64,000 nt of DNA from Daejeonella sp. H1SJ63 (GCF_029360775.1 NZ_JARKMZ010000005.1:14464-78463), one strand, 5' to 3'; shown: positions 17,796 to 27,300, counted from the first letter of the stretch. Made by a program: numbers and translations. The notes: generated from the sequence alone by a model not told the origin.

Positions 17796-19067
17796 ATGGA
17801 AACGAAACTTAAATTCCGAAACTATCTGCCTGGTCTCATTTTAATACTAAGCCTTATGCTGCCGGGTCAGTCAAAGGCGCAGTATGATGATGATGTTTCA
17901 CTGGAAACATTTTATGAAGAACTTTCTCCTTATGGGGTCTGGATTAATGACCCTCAGTATGGATATGTCTGGCGTCCGGATGTAGATCAGGACGAATTCA
18001 GACCATATTATACAAACGGACACTGGGAAATGACACAATATGGAAACACCTGGGTGTCCAATTATGATTGGGGATGGGCTCCATTCCACTACGGGCGCTG
18101 GGTCTTCCATAATCGCAAAGGCTGGTTATGGATCCCTGACACCAGATGGGGACCTGCATGGGTTAGCTGGAGAAGAGGTGGGGGCTATTACGGATGGGCG
18201 CCGCTTGGTCCGGGTGTATCAATCAGTATCAATATCGGACCACGAATCCCCGACTTTTACTGGGTTTTCGTACCAGACAGATCTATTTACTCATACAGAT
18301 ATCCGCGATACGACCGATACAGAAACGTGAATATCTATCATAATACTGTAATCATCAATAATACCTATGTACACAACAGATACAGGTATTACACCGGACC
18401 AAGAGTTGAAGAAATCAGAAGAGTAACAAATCAGCCGGTGAAAATCCATGATGTACGTGATTACAGGGATAATCGGTATGGAAGAACTAATGGCAGACCT
18501 GAAGTTGACCGTCGTCCGGAACAAAGATCTTATCCTTCTCAGAATCCAAGACCGGAACGGACCTATGACAACAATGAAAACAGAGGTTCTGTAACAGGTA
18601 GAGGGAATAATGGAATTCAGAACAGACCTGATACAAAAGAGCTTGAACGTCCGCAACAAAGGTCTTATCCTTCTCAAAATACAAGACCAGAACGTACTTA
18701 TGACAACAATGAAAACAGAGGTTCTGTAACAGGTAGAGGGAATAATGGAATTCAGGGAAGACCTGATACAAAAGAACTTGAACGTTCGGGCACTAATCAG
18801 CCTCCTGCATCATCACAACGTTCTTCAAGAAGCTGGGATAACCAGGAAGTGAGAAGAAGTCAGGAACCGGTATATGAGCGTCAGAATCAGGGACAGTCAG
18901 CACCTGTAAGAAGGGAAGAAAGACCTGCAAGAGCTCAGCAATCAGCTCCTCATCAGGCACCGGAAAGCAGCCGTCAGGGAAATAACTCTGAGAACAGGGA
19001 AAGCAGCAGCAAGGAGCAGGGAAATGGAAATGGCCGCAGTCAGGGAAGGCCTTCAAGAGTACAATAA
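17796..19067 (+). CDS. DUF6600-type exported protein with Arg/Pro/Gln-rich repeat tail
   Basis: A 423-residue exported protein. The signal peptide ends near SKAQYDD (about residue 29). Residues about 30-170 hold repeated aromatic motifs (YGVWIND, YGYVWRP, GHWEMT, WGWAPFHYGRW, GWLWIPD, GWAPLGPG), the pattern of YXWGxW-type repeat proteins such as DUF6600. A Tyr/Arg/Asn-rich middle and a low-complexity tail with two 45-residue tandem repeats follow. Very basic and probably periplasmic or at the surface; function unknown. The ATG at 17796 is preferred over that at 17760 because it places the signal peptide at the N-terminus. Confidence 0.75.
   Translation: METKLKFRNYLPGLILILSLMLPGQSKAQYDDDVSLETFYEELSPYGVWINDPQYGYVWRPDVDQDEFRPYYTNGHWEMTQYGNTWVSNYDWGWAPFHYGRWVFHNRKGWLWIPDTRWGPAWVSWRRGGGYYGWAPLGPGVSISINIGPRIPDFYWVFVPDRSIYSYRYPRYDRYRNVNIYHNTVIINNTYVHNRYRYYTGPRVEEIRRVTNQPVKIHDVRDYRDNRYGRTNGRPEVDRRPEQRSYPSQNPRPERTYDNNENRGSVTGRGNNGIQNRPDTKELERPQQRSYPSQNTRPERTYDNNENRGSVTGRGNNGIQGRPDTKELERSGTNQPPASSQRSSRSWDNQEVRRSQEPVYERQNQGQSAPVRREERPARAQQSAPHQAPESSRQGNNSENRESSSKEQGNGNGRSQGRPSRVQ
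18522..18791 (+). repeat. 135-base tandem repeat, two copies, inside the DUF6600 gene
   Basis: Copies at 18522-18656 and 18657-18791 are almost identical and in frame. Each encodes 45 residues with QRSYPSQN, PERTYDNNENRGSVTGRG and RPDTKELER. This suggests a recent duplication and possible length variation between strains. Confidence 0.85.
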
Positions 19068-19116
19068 AAAAGATGCTGTCGCAAAAGTAATTTTTGTGCA
19101 GACCTTAGATGCACCT

Positions 19117-19153
19117 AAAACGGCAATTTTCGATATGAAAATTGCCGTTTTTT
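19117..19153. terminator. Bidirectional terminator
   Basis: AAAACGGCAATTTT (19117-19130), a seven-base loop, AAAATTGCCGTTTT and more T. With A on the left and T on the right it can end both the DUF6600 gene (plus) and the convergent aminotransferase gene (minus). Confidence 0.85.
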
Positions 19154-19185
19154 ATTAGTTTTTGCTCTTGAGGCAGCCTCGTTTT

Positions 19186-20442
19186 TTATTTCAATTTGCT
19201 TAGTGCATCCCGCATTCTGGGGATCATCTGCTGAATATCCTCAAGCGAACATGCACCCACTGAAGCTCTGAACCAGTTCACGCCGCTGTCAGTACCAAAA
19301 GCAGAAAACGGAACAATACCTATTTTAGCTTCCTTGATGAGATAGAAGTTCACATCAGCACTATTTTGCAATATCTTACCTTCAGGGGTTTTCTTCCCGA
19401 TATAATCTACCTTAACGGTAAGATAGATGGCACCCATCGGATTGACTGCATCAACAGCAAAGCCATCCGCCTTCATTTGGATTATTCCCTGATAAAGTGC
19501 ATCCAGACTACGCTGAACCTTTCCCTTAAAAGTACTCAGGTAGTTATTTAACTCAACAGGCTGAGTAAGAAATTTCGCTGTAGCCATTTGCTCAGGCTTC
19601 GGTGCCCAGGCTCCGACATGACCAACAATGGTTTTCATCTGCTCAATCACGTGCTCCGGACCAAAAGCCCATCCTACACGAACACCTGTTGCTGCCAGAC
19701 ATTTGGAAATACCATCGATATAAATCACGCGGTCTTTCAGCTCAGGCCTTAAACTTACCGGATCATAATGAAACTGTTCTCCGAATGTCAGAAGAGAATA
19801 GATCTGATCATACATAATGTACAATGGCTTTTCATCAGCAGCACGACATTTATTTTCTTCAATTACCAGATCACATATCTCCTCCAGATCCTTTTTGGAG
19901 AACATAGTTCCTGTCGGATTCAGAGGAGAACACAAAGCCAGTAAGGTTGCTCCCTTTACATGCGGCCTGATATCATCAGCCGTAGGCATGAAGTTATTTT
20001 CTGCAGAAGTTTTTACAGGAACCTGAGTTGCCCCGCTGAACCTGCAATAGTGATTATTATTCCAGGATGGAGTAGGATAAATCACCTTATCTCCGGGATC
20101 TACCAGAGCCATATATGTTCCATAGATCAGTGGACGGGAACCTCCTGCTACCAGGATCTGATTGGTTTTATATTCCAGTTTGAAACGCTCCTTTAAAAAT
20201 GAAGAAACATTCTCTCTTAAAACTGCAACTCCATCTGCCGGAGGATAATTGGTTTGATTATCGCGGTATGCCTCTACAATTCCATCCTTCAATTCATCAG
20301 GAATAGGGAAAATATTGGAATCAAAATCACCGATTGTGAGGTTAGCAATCTGCTCCCCTTTACGTTTCAACTCATTAATCTCTCCGGCAATTTTTATGAT
20401 CTCGGAGCCCTCAAGGGTACTCGCTAATTTTGAAATGTTCAT
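19186..20442 (-). CDS. Pyridoxal phosphate-dependent aminotransferase, class I/II
   Basis: A fold-type I aminotransferase of 418 residues. The cofactor lysine is Lys 247 in DGISKCLAATGVRVGW, the ring-stacking aspartate is Asp 212 in IMYDQIYS, SPLNPTGT lies at 172-179 and the substrate-carboxylate arginine is in WFRASVG near the C-terminus. It resembles aspartate aminotransferases, but the amino acid used cannot be fixed from sequence. It lies 26 bases after argH on the same strand, so it may be the last gene of the arginine operon, where it could supply aspartate for argininosuccinate synthase; this role is inference. Confidence 0.88.
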   Translation of the reverse strand: MNISKLASTLEGSEIIKIAGEINELKRKGEQIANLTIGDFDSNIFPIPDELKDGIVEAYRDNQTNYPPADGVAVLRENVSSFLKERFKLEYKTNQILVAGGSRPLIYGTYMALVDPGDKVIYPTPSWNNNHYCRFSGATQVPVKTSAENNFMPTADDIRPHVKGATLLALCSPLNPTGTMFSKKDLEEICDLVIEENKCRAADEKPLYIMYDQIYSLLTFGEQFHYDPVSLRPELKDRVIYIDGISKCLAATGVRVGWAFGPEHVIEQMKTIVGHVGAWAPKPEQMATAKFLTQPVELNNYLSTFKGKVQRSLDALYQGIIQMKADGFAVDAVNPMGAIYLTVKVDYIGKKTPEGKILQNSADVNFYLIKEAKIGIVPFSAFGTDSGVNWFRASVGACSLEDIQQMIPRMRDALSKLK

Positions 20443-20468
20443 TGTATCTGATCGTATTTTTATCTTCT

Positions 20469-21803
20469 TTAGCTAAGCAATTTTTCAATCGCACTCTCTA
20501 CTTTTTCAAATCTGAATCCCGACAAAATCTCTCTGAATGAGGCATTTATCCGCTCATTGCAAAGATTTCCTATACTGCCTTCATGCGTATGCTTCACACT
20601 TGCCGGTGCCTTAAACTCACCCCTTTCAATTTCAATTCCAACCTTCCTATACGCTTCACGGAAAGGCATCCCATTGATTACCTCTGCATTTACCGCATCA
20701 ACGCTGAACAAATAAGCATATTTTTCATCCTTCAGGATATCTTCTTTAATGCGAATCGACTGAAGCATGAAAGAAGTCATTTCAAGGCATTCATTCAATG
20801 ATTTGAATGCCGGAAACAGATTTTCTTTCAGCAATTGCAGATCACGGTGATAGCCTGATGGCAGGTTGGTGGTCATCAAAGCAATCTCATTCGGCAGGGC
20901 CTGAATCTTATTGCACCTTGCTCTGACCAGCTCAAACACATCCGGATTTTTCTTATGCGGCATGATGCTCGATCCGGTGGTCAGTTCATCCGGAAAGCTG
21001 ATAAATGCAAAGTTCTGATTGATGAATAAACAGGCATCCATAGCCAGTTTCGCCAATGTAGCAGCAACAGCCGACATCGCCTGAGCCAGAATCCTTTCTG
21101 TCTTACCACGTCCCATTTGTGCATAAACCACATTATAATTGAGATCTTCAAAACCCAACAATTCGGTGGTCATGGTACGGTTCAGAGGGAAGGATGAGCC
21201 GTATCCTGCAGCCGAACCCAGTGGATTTTTATTACAGATCTTCCAGGCGGCCAGCATCAGCTCCATATCATCAGCAAGGCTTTCGGCATAAGCACCGAAC
21301 CATAATCCAAATGAAGAAGGCATGGCGATCTGTAAATGTGTATAGCCCGGAAGTAATTTATCTTTATGCTCTTCGCTTTGTGCAATCAGTTGAGTAAATA
21401 AAATATCAGTATTTCTGACCAAATGCTGTATTTCGCTACGGAAGAATAACTTCAGATCCACCAGAACCTGATCATTTCTTGAACGTCCGCTATGGATCTT
21501 CTTCCCGGCATCACCGATACGACGGGTCAGTAATAACTCAACCTGTGAGTGCACATCCTCCACATCAGGCTCAATACTGAACTTGCCTTCCTGAACCTCT
21601 TTAAATATCTGTTTCAGTCCGGCCTGCACCTGATCAAGATCCTGCTTCTCCATCAAACCAATGCTCTCCAGCATGCGCGTATGAGCCAGCGATCCGAGCA
21701 CATCAAATGCGGCAAGCTGATTATCCAGCTCACGATCATTTCCAACAGTAAACTTCTCTACCGACTGTTCTGTTCCTTTGTCTTTTTGCCAGAGCTTACT
21801 CAT
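20469..21803 (-). CDS. argH: Argininosuccinate lyase
   Basis: Last step of arginine synthesis: argininosuccinate to arginine plus fumarate. The 444-residue protein has the superfamily signature GSSIMPHKKNP at 277-287 (with the mobile catalytic serine), SGRSRNDQV near 105-113 and the catalytic-histidine segment GYTHLQ (His 156). Its ATG overlaps the stop of the upstream GNAT gene (ATGA), indicating coupled translation. Confidence 0.96.
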   Translation of the reverse strand: MSKLWQKDKGTEQSVEKFTVGNDRELDNQLAAFDVLGSLAHTRMLESIGLMEKQDLDQVQAGLKQIFKEVQEGKFSIEPDVEDVHSQVELLLTRRIGDAGKKIHSGRSRNDQVLVDLKLFFRSEIQHLVRNTDILFTQLIAQSEEHKDKLLPGYTHLQIAMPSSFGLWFGAYAESLADDMELMLAAWKICNKNPLGSAAGYGSSFPLNRTMTTELLGFEDLNYNVVYAQMGRGKTERILAQAMSAVAATLAKLAMDACLFINQNFAFISFPDELTTGSSIMPHKKNPDVFELVRARCNKIQALPNEIALMTTNLPSGYHRDLQLLKENLFPAFKSLNECLEMTSFMLQSIRIKEDILKDEKYAYLFSVDAVNAEVINGMPFREAYRKVGIEIERGEFKAPASVKHTHEGSIGNLCNERINASFREILSGFRFEKVESAIEKLLS

Positions 21804-22393
21804 AAGTTTGAAGTAAAATTTGTAAAATATTGTTCTTTAATGGTATCCCATTCAGATTTCAGAATACTGTAAAACACTGTATTCCTGATATATCCGTTAT
21901 GGATCTTCATATGTTCGCGTAATACACCTTCACGGCTTGCACCAATACCCAGCAATGCCTGCCTCGACTGATGATTGCGTTCGTCTGCTTTAAATTCTAT
22001 GCGGTTCAATCCCAGCTTCTCAAAGCCATAGCTTAAGATCAGGAATTTCATTTCCCTGTTCAGTCCGCTACCCTGAAAATCTCTTCCAATCCAGGTCCAT
22101 CCAATCTGACCGCGTTCATCTTTCCAGGATATTTCAGCAAGGCGGGTACAACCTGCTACCTTATTTGTACGTTTATCTATTATCGTCCACACTGCCGCAA
22201 TACCCTGCTCACGGTCGGCAAGAGCATCAAGAATATATTTCTTCAATTCACCGGGCTGCGAGAGGTCTGTTAATCCATAGATCCACAAAGCATCATCATC
22301 CGCCACTTCCTGCAATTCAGATTCGTCTTCCAATGTAAGCGGACGTAACAATGCCCGTTCACTCTCCAGATGAATATTCAGGTCTCTTTCCAT
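21800..22393 (-). CDS. GNAT family N-acetyltransferase (RimJ/RimL-type) inside the arginine operon
   Basis: A 197-residue GNAT protein of the RimJ/RimL branch: RALLRPLTLEDESEL at the start, QIGWTWIGRDFQGSGLNREM with the acetyl-CoA pyrophosphate loop (DFQGSGLN), then LGLNRIEFKADERNHQSR and REHMKIHNGYIRNTVFYSI. It overlaps the upstream argE' stop (TGATG) and the downstream argH start (ATGA), so it is locked into the operon. Possible substrates are an N-terminal amine or an amino acid of the pathway; none is shown. The ATG at 22393 is preferred to a TTG three bases before it. Confidence 0.88.
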   Translation of the reverse strand: MERDLNIHLESERALLRPLTLEDESELQEVADDDALWIYGLTDLSQPGELKKYILDALADREQGIAAVWTIIDKRTNKVAGCTRLAEISWKDERGQIGWTWIGRDFQGSGLNREMKFLILSYGFEKLGLNRIEFKADERNHQSRQALLGIGASREGVLREHMKIHNGYIRNTVFYSILKSEWDTIKEQYFTNFTSNL

Positions 22394-23451
22394 CAACAGA
22401 TCTCCGAAATTAATTTGATATAGAGTTCAATCCCTTCTTTGATCTCATCCACAAAAACAAACTCGTCTGCCATATGTGAACGTGCCGAATCACCAGGTCC
22501 AATCTTCAGGGAAGTAATATCCAATAAGGCCTGATCGCTGGTTGTTGGTGAACCATAGGTCTTTCTTCCCATAGCAATGCCTGCCTTCACAATCGGATGA
22601 TCAAGTGGTATAGACGATGGCTTCAGACGGGTTGATCGTGGATTTACATCACAGCTAACATGATTAGAGATAATCTTCAGTACTTCCTCATTTCGATAGG
22701 CATCAGTTACACGTACATCCACTGTAAACTTACAGATAGCCGGTACCACATTGTGCTGAGAGCCGGCTTCAATAACCGTTACACTCATTTTTATCGGGCC
22801 AAACAGCGCTGATTTCTTGGCAAATTCATAAGTTCTGAACCATTCAATATCCTTAATTGCCTTATAAATGGCATTCTCACCCTCCTCACGTGCCGCATGA
22901 CCAGCCTTTCCATGTGCCACACAATCAAGCACCATTAAACCTCTTTCAGCAATAGCCAGATCCATCAGGGTAGGCTCGCCTACAATGGCAAAATCAAGTG
23001 GCCCCAATTCTGGAATAATCAGTTCAATTCCGTTCTTCCCTGATATTTCTTCTTCTGCAGTTGCTGCCAGGCATAAGTTATATTTAAGTGCCTTTTTATC
23101 GTAAAAGTGCCTGAAGACGGCAATTAATGCCACCAGACATCCCCCTGCATCATTGCTCCCGAGTCCGTAAAGTTTGCCTTCTTCAATATCTGCTGAAAAT
23201 GGATCACGCGTATATCCTGAATTCGGCTTCACCGTATCATGATGCGAATTCAAGAGAATAGTAGGTTTCGAAGCATCGTAATGCTTATTGAAAGCCCATA
23301 CATTATTCAGCTTTCTGTGAGTTTCAATACCATGCTCCTTCAAAAAGAGTTCAATTGCCGCCGCAGTATTTTCTTCTTCCTTACTGAAGGAGGGAATACT
23401 GATCAGCTTACACAGAAGGTCAAGACTGTCTTGAAACAGTGTATCGGTCAT
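22393..23451 (-). CDS. argE': M20 family deacylase of arginine synthesis (N-acyl-citrulline deacylase type)
   Basis: Zinc-dependent M20 amidohydrolase of 352 residues. The metal ligands can be seen: HHDTV (His 70/71, Asp 72), SNDAGG (Asp 101), the Glu pair in TAEEEISG (about 132-135), and a late His in RSHMADE. In Bacteroidota with an ArgF' enzyme this gene removes the acyl group from N-acyl-citrulline, giving citrulline for ArgG. The acyl group may be succinyl here, judged from ArgF' residue 90. Position between proC and argH supports the role. Confidence 0.88.
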   Translation of the reverse strand: MTDTLFQDSLDLLCKLISIPSFSKEEENTAAAIELFLKEHGIETHRKLNNVWAFNKHYDASKPTILLNSHHDTVKPNSGYTRDPFSADIEEGKLYGLGSNDAGGCLVALIAVFRHFYDKKALKYNLCLAATAEEEISGKNGIELIIPELGPLDFAIVGEPTLMDLAIAERGLMVLDCVAHGKAGHAAREEGENAIYKAIKDIEWFRTYEFAKKSALFGPIKMSVTVIEAGSQHNVVPAICKFTVDVRVTDAYRNEEVLKIISNHVSCDVNPRSTRLKPSSIPLDHPIVKAGIAMGRKTYGSPTTSDQALLDITSLKIGPGDSARSHMADEFVFVDEIKEGIELYIKLISEIC

Positions 23452-23453
23452 TA

Positions 23454-24272
23454 TTAATCGTTTGTGTATAATTCACCGGCTTTTTGTGCCGATAATTTTA
23501 TGCCTTTTATCATTGATGAGCTAAAGCCCTGATGTTCCATTTCATTCAGTCCGGCAATGGTGCATCCTTTCGGAGAAGTTACCTTGTCTATCTCTTGTTC
23601 CGGGTGACTGTTCTGCTGCAATAAAAGAGAAGCTGCACCTTTAGCCGTTTGAGCTGCCATGCGCAAAGCTTCCTCTGCATGGAAACCAATTTCCACTCCC
23701 CCCTGTGATGCTGCACGAACCGCTCTCAGGAAAAACGCGACACCACAGGCACATAAAGCTGTAGCGGCAGTCATCAGATCCTCATTAATTTTGATTACCT
23801 GTCCAACCGTTTCAAACATTCTGGTCACTTCTGTAATATTTTCTGCATCTGCATTGTCAGACGCCACACAAGTCATTGATTCACCAATAGCGATTGCTGT
23901 ATTCGGCATAGCACGAACTACCTGAACCCGGCTGCCTAATTTGGCACGGACATCAGCACAGCTTACTCCTGAGATCACCGAAATAATCAAATGTTTTGCC
24001 GGATCAATGGCACCATCAATCTGCTCGAGCAAATTATCAAGCTGCTGAGGTAAAACGGCAAGGATCACCACAGAGGCCCCCGCAGCCGCAGCATAATTGT
24101 CTGAACTTACATTATAGCCCTGTGCCTGTTCGGCACTCAGATTTTGTACATTACGGCGGGTGAGGGTAATATCAGAAGCTGCGCAATAGTTTGCCTTAAC
24201 AAGTCCTTTTGCGAGTGACATCCCGATATTTCCACTTCCCAGAATAGCTGTCTTTTTTGCGGTGTTTCCCAT
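23454..24272 (-). CDS. proC: Pyrroline-5-carboxylate reductase
   Basis: Reduces pyrroline-5-carboxylate to proline with NAD(P)H. The 272-residue protein has the Rossmann motif GSGNIGMSLA at residues 12-21, VRAMPNTAIAIGE, and the C-terminal signature with SPKGCTIAGLNEME. It sits between argB and argE', overlapping argB by one base (TAATG), so proline and arginine synthesis from glutamate are transcribed together. The other proline genes (proA, proB) are not in the window. Confidence 0.95.
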   Translation of the reverse strand: MGNTAKKTAILGSGNIGMSLAKGLVKANYCAASDITLTRRNVQNLSAEQAQGYNVSSDNYAAAAGASVVILAVLPQQLDNLLEQIDGAIDPAKHLIISVISGVSCADVRAKLGSRVQVVRAMPNTAIAIGESMTCVASDNADAENITEVTRMFETVGQVIKINEDLMTAATALCACGVAFFLRAVRAASQGGVEIGFHAEEALRMAAQTAKGAASLLLQQNSHPEQEIDKVTSPKGCTIAGLNEMEHQGFSSSMIKGIKLSAQKAGELYTND

Positions 24273-25096
24273 TAGTTAATATTTAGTCGTGTTCCGAAAT
24301 TCTGTTCGTCCAGTTGGCTTAGGGCACCTGCCTTACCGATATATACATCTTTTACCCCCTGATTAATTGCCTCAAAAGCATTATCCAGTTTCGGGATCAT
24401 CCCCTCGCTGATTACATCCTGACGCTTGTATTCATTATAGGCGTGCGGATCAATCGTTCTGATTAAGGAATCTTCATCGTTCACATCCTTCAGTACCCCT
24501 GCTTTTTCAAAGCAATAGATCAGGGATGTTTCATATTCTCCGGCCATCGCGATTGCAATTGCTGATGCAATGGTATCGGCATTGGTATTCAGAAGCTGGC
24601 CTTCACCGTCATGTGTAATGGCAGAAAACACCGGAGTAAATCCGGCTTCCAGTAGCTTGCTCAATCCTTTATGATCAACTGAGTCTTCTTTCAAATCGCC
24701 TGCAAAGCCATAATCAACCTGAATATTTTCTCCCTTTTCAGTGGAAAACACCTCCTTAACCGGACGGCGTTTCGCACGGATCAAATTTCCGTCGGCTCCC
24801 GACAGGCCGATTGCATTGCATTTTTCCTGCTGTAAGCCTGCCACAATATTCTTGTTCAGCAATCCGGCATAAACCATGGTTACCACTTTCAAACTTTCAG
24901 CATCTGTAATTCTGCGGCCTTCAACCATTTGCGATCTGATACCCAGGTCGGCGGCTAGCTTGGTGGCGATCTTTCCACCACCATGTATCAGGATCTTATG
25001 TCCCTTTAATCCGGCAAAGTCTGTAATAAACTTTTTCAAATCTTCAGGATGATCTATCACATTACCACCTATCTTGATAACGTTTAAAGATTTCAT
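24272..25096 (-). CDS. argB: Acetylglutamate kinase (N-acylglutamate kinase)
   Basis: Phosphorylates the gamma-carboxyl of N-acylglutamate. Amino acid kinase fold, with IKIGGNVIDHPE at the start, LIHGGGKIAT, LSGADGNLI and the nucleotide-site region LLNTNADTIASAIAIAM. I start at the ATG at 25096 (274 residues), which overlaps the argF' stop as ATGA; the longer reading from 25141 adds 15 residues (MVSTDRIKKYAGGTK) encoded inside argF'. The family is usually described with acetylglutamate; the neighbouring ArgF' suggests the succinyl form here. Confidence 0.94.
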   Translation of the reverse strand: MKSLNVIKIGGNVIDHPEDLKKFITDFAGLKGHKILIHGGGKIATKLAADLGIRSQMVEGRRITDAESLKVVTMVYAGLLNKNIVAGLQQEKCNAIGLSGADGNLIRAKRRPVKEVFSTEKGENIQVDYGFAGDLKEDSVDHKGLSKLLEAGFTPVFSAITHDGEGQLLNTNADTIASAIAIAMAGEYETSLIYCFEKAGVLKDVNDEDSLIRTIDPHAYNEYKRQDVISEGMIPKLDNAFEAINQGVKDVYIGKAGALSQLDEQNFGTRLNIN

Positions 25097-26055
25097 TTTA
25101 GTCCCTCCAGCATATTTTTTAATACGGTCTGTGCTGACCATACCCTGTTGGCAGCTTCCTTAATCACCAGAGAATGCGGTCCGTCAAGAACCTCTGCAGA
25201 AAGTTCGAAATCACGGCGTACCGGCAGACAATGCATTACTTTTGCTTCATTGGTTTGCTCCAGTTTTTTATGAGTCATCATCCATGATTCTCCACCGCTG
25301 ACGGTCTTGCCGTAGTCCTGGTAGGAAGACCAGTTTTTGGCATAAACAAAATCAGCTCCCTGAAGGGCCACATCCTGATCGTATTCAATCCTTGCTCCGG
25401 GAGTAAATTTCTCTGCCAGCTCAAGTCCTTCGGGATGAGTAATCACAAAATCGATCATTCCATCAGCCTGTGCACGGCACATCCACTCTGAAAATGAGTT
25501 TGGAACGGCCTGAGGTAATGATTTTACATGCGGAGCCCAGGTTAATACCACCTTTGGCTTCACTACTTTCTTATTTTCCTCAATTGTGATCAGGTCGGCA
25601 AAACTTTGCAGAGGATGCAGGGTTGCACTTTCCAGACTTACTACCGGAACTCCACTGAATTTTACAAATTTGTTAAAGAGACCTTCACTGTAATCTTCTT
25701 CACGATTCTGCAGTTTTGGGAAAGAGCGGAAACCCAGAATGTCGCAATACTGCCCCATTACAGCAGCAGCCTCGCGGATATGCTCAACTGTTGTTCCGTT
25801 CATCACAATCCCATCCTCTGTTTCAAGTGCCCAGCCTTCCTTGTCCAGGTTCATCACCATCACATTCATACCCAGATTCATTGCTGCCTTCTGTGAGCTA
25901 AGACGGGTACGCAGACTTGGATTCAGGAATACCAAACCCAGAGTCTTGTTCTTACCCAAACCCTGATTTGCATAAGGATCAGCCTTCTGGATCAGCGCCT
26001 GCTCAACAAAGGATTTCAGATCAGCAACGTCATTAACGGAAGAAAATAATTTCAT
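25093..26055 (-). CDS. argF': N-acylornithine carbamoyltransferase, predicted N-succinylornithine type
   Basis: Carbamoylates an N-acylated ornithine to N-acylcitrulline; a hallmark of arginine synthesis in Bacteroidota and Xanthomonas. Visible features are the carbamoyl-phosphate site SLRTR (47-51), HPLQSFAD, and HCLPVRR near the C-terminus. As I recall it, the Bacteroides fragilis succinylornithine enzyme aligns without gaps over the first 100 residues and has Pro 90, where the Xanthomonas acetylornithine enzyme has Glu 92. Here residue 90 is Val (GTTVEHIREA). Replacement of that Glu by Pro, Ser, Ala or Val is reported to switch preference to succinylornithine. Substrate is therefore inferred, the family is sure. 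Confidence 0.93.
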   Translation of the reverse strand: MKLFSSVNDVADLKSFVEQALIQKADPYANQGLGKNKTLGLVFLNPSLRTRLSSQKAAMNLGMNVMVMNLDKEGWALETEDGIVMNGTTVEHIREAAAVMGQYCDILGFRSFPKLQNREEDYSEGLFNKFVKFSGVPVVSLESATLHPLQSFADLITIEENKKVVKPKVVLTWAPHVKSLPQAVPNSFSEWMCRAQADGMIDFVITHPEGLELAEKFTPGARIEYDQDVALQGADFVYAKNWSSYQDYGKTVSGGESWMMTHKKLEQTNEAKVMHCLPVRRDFELSAEVLDGPHSLVIKEAANRVWSAQTVLKNMLEGLK

Positions 26056-26077
26056 ATAATTTAAAAATAACGATATC

Positions 26078-27211
26078 TTATTTATTCAATTCTGCTTTCA
26101 GGGCAATCAAAAACTGATCAGCATGTGCTTTGGTTATATTCAAAGCAGGTAATAGTCTGATCACATTCGGCTTAGCCTCTCCTGTAAAGATACGATGTTT
26201 AAAAAGTAAATCTTTTTTAACGTTTGCATACTCTTCCGACAGCTCAATTCCGATCATCAGGCCCCTTCCTCTTATCTCAGAAATCTGCGGAATCTGCTTT
26301 AATTCAGCAATCAGATAGTTGCCGATATCTTCTGCATTTTTCATCAACTGATCCTGCTCCATTACCTCCAGAACTGCCAGTGCCGCTGCACAGGCGAGAT
26401 GATTACCGCCGAAGGTGGTTCCCAACATACCATGCCATGGTTTGAACTTCGGGCCAATGGAAATACCTCCAACCGGGAAACCGTTACCCATACCCTTAGC
26501 CATAGAGTAGATATCCGCATCCACGCCGGCATAATCATGAGAGTAAAAATTACCTGTCCGGCCATAACCACACTGTACCGAATCGGCGATGTAGACCGCA
26601 TCATACTGATCGCATAGGCTTCTTATCTTCTGAAGAAAGCTCTTTGAGGCTTCCCTGATTCCTCCTACACCCTGAATTCCTTCAATGATTACTGAGGAAA
26701 TCTCATTTCCGAAAGATTTGAATGCATCATCCAGCGCTGACTCATCATTGAATGGAAGGAATACTACATGATCAGTCTGATTTACAGGAGCGATGATCTT
26801 TGGATTATCTGTGGCAGAAACTGCCAGTGATGTACGTCCGTGGAAAGCACCTTTGAAGGCAATAATCTTTTTTCTGTTATTGTAGAAAGATGCCAGTTTC
26901 AGTGCATTCTCATTGGCTTCAGCGCCAGAATTACATAAAAACAGTTGATAATCAGGCTTTCCTGATAATTTACCAAGCTTCTCAGCCAGCTCAATCTGCT
27001 GTCTGATGATTACCGAATTAGAGTAAAACCCAACCTTATTCAGCTGATCAGACACACGTTTCACATAATGCGGATGTGTATGACCAATGGAGATCACAGC
27101 ATGACCGCCATAAAGGTCGAGATACTCATTACCATCGCTATCCCATACATTACTTTGGGAAGCTTTTACTATTTCAATTTGGTTTAGGGGATATACGTCG
27201 AATAATTTCAT
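26078..27211 (-). CDS. argD: Acylornithine aminotransferase (class III)
   Basis: Converts N-acylglutamate semialdehyde to N-acylornithine with glutamate. The 377-residue class III aminotransferase has the phosphate-binding SGAEANENALKLA (about 95-107), KGAFHGRT (120-127), the Asp 210 that contacts the pyridine nitrogen, and the cofactor lysine Lys 239 in MAKGMGNGFPVGG. It lies 22 bases upstream of argF'. On its 5' side the S23-type insertion separates it from argC. Confidence 0.94.
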   Translation of the reverse strand: MKLFDVYPLNQIEIVKASQSNVWDSDGNEYLDLYGGHAVISIGHTHPHYVKRVSDQLNKVGFYSNSVIIRQQIELAEKLGKLSGKPDYQLFLCNSGAEANENALKLASFYNNRKKIIAFKGAFHGRTSLAVSATDNPKIIAPVNQTDHVVFLPFNDESALDDAFKSFGNEISSVIIEGIQGVGGIREASKSFLQKIRSLCDQYDAVYIADSVQCGYGRTGNFYSHDYAGVDADIYSMAKGMGNGFPVGGISIGPKFKPWHGMLGTTFGGNHLACAAALAVLEVMEQDQLMKNAEDIGNYLIAELKQIPQISEIRGRGLMIGIELSEEYANVKKDLLFKHRIFTGEAKPNVIRLLPALNITKAHADQFLIALKAELNK

Positions 27212-27220
27212 TTTTTGGAA

Positions 27221-27251
27221 GTTATACGTTGTAAGTATTACGTTATACGTT
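27221..27251. repeat. TACGTT-rich repeat, left arm around the S23 gene
   Basis: GTTATACGTTGTAAGTATTA followed by CGTTATACGTT. It resembles the reverse complement of the block at 27792-27823. It lies nine bases from the argD start codon. Confidence 0.5.
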
Positions 27252-27300
27252 CAATGATTACCAAAATCAGCTGAAACGCATTTGTTTAAATAACTACAAC

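Noticed and set aside
18291-18771. Long antisense frames opposite the DUF6600 repeats
   Set aside because: They only reflect the repetitive, stop-poor coding strand; the repeated Cys/Leu pattern copies the tandem repeat.
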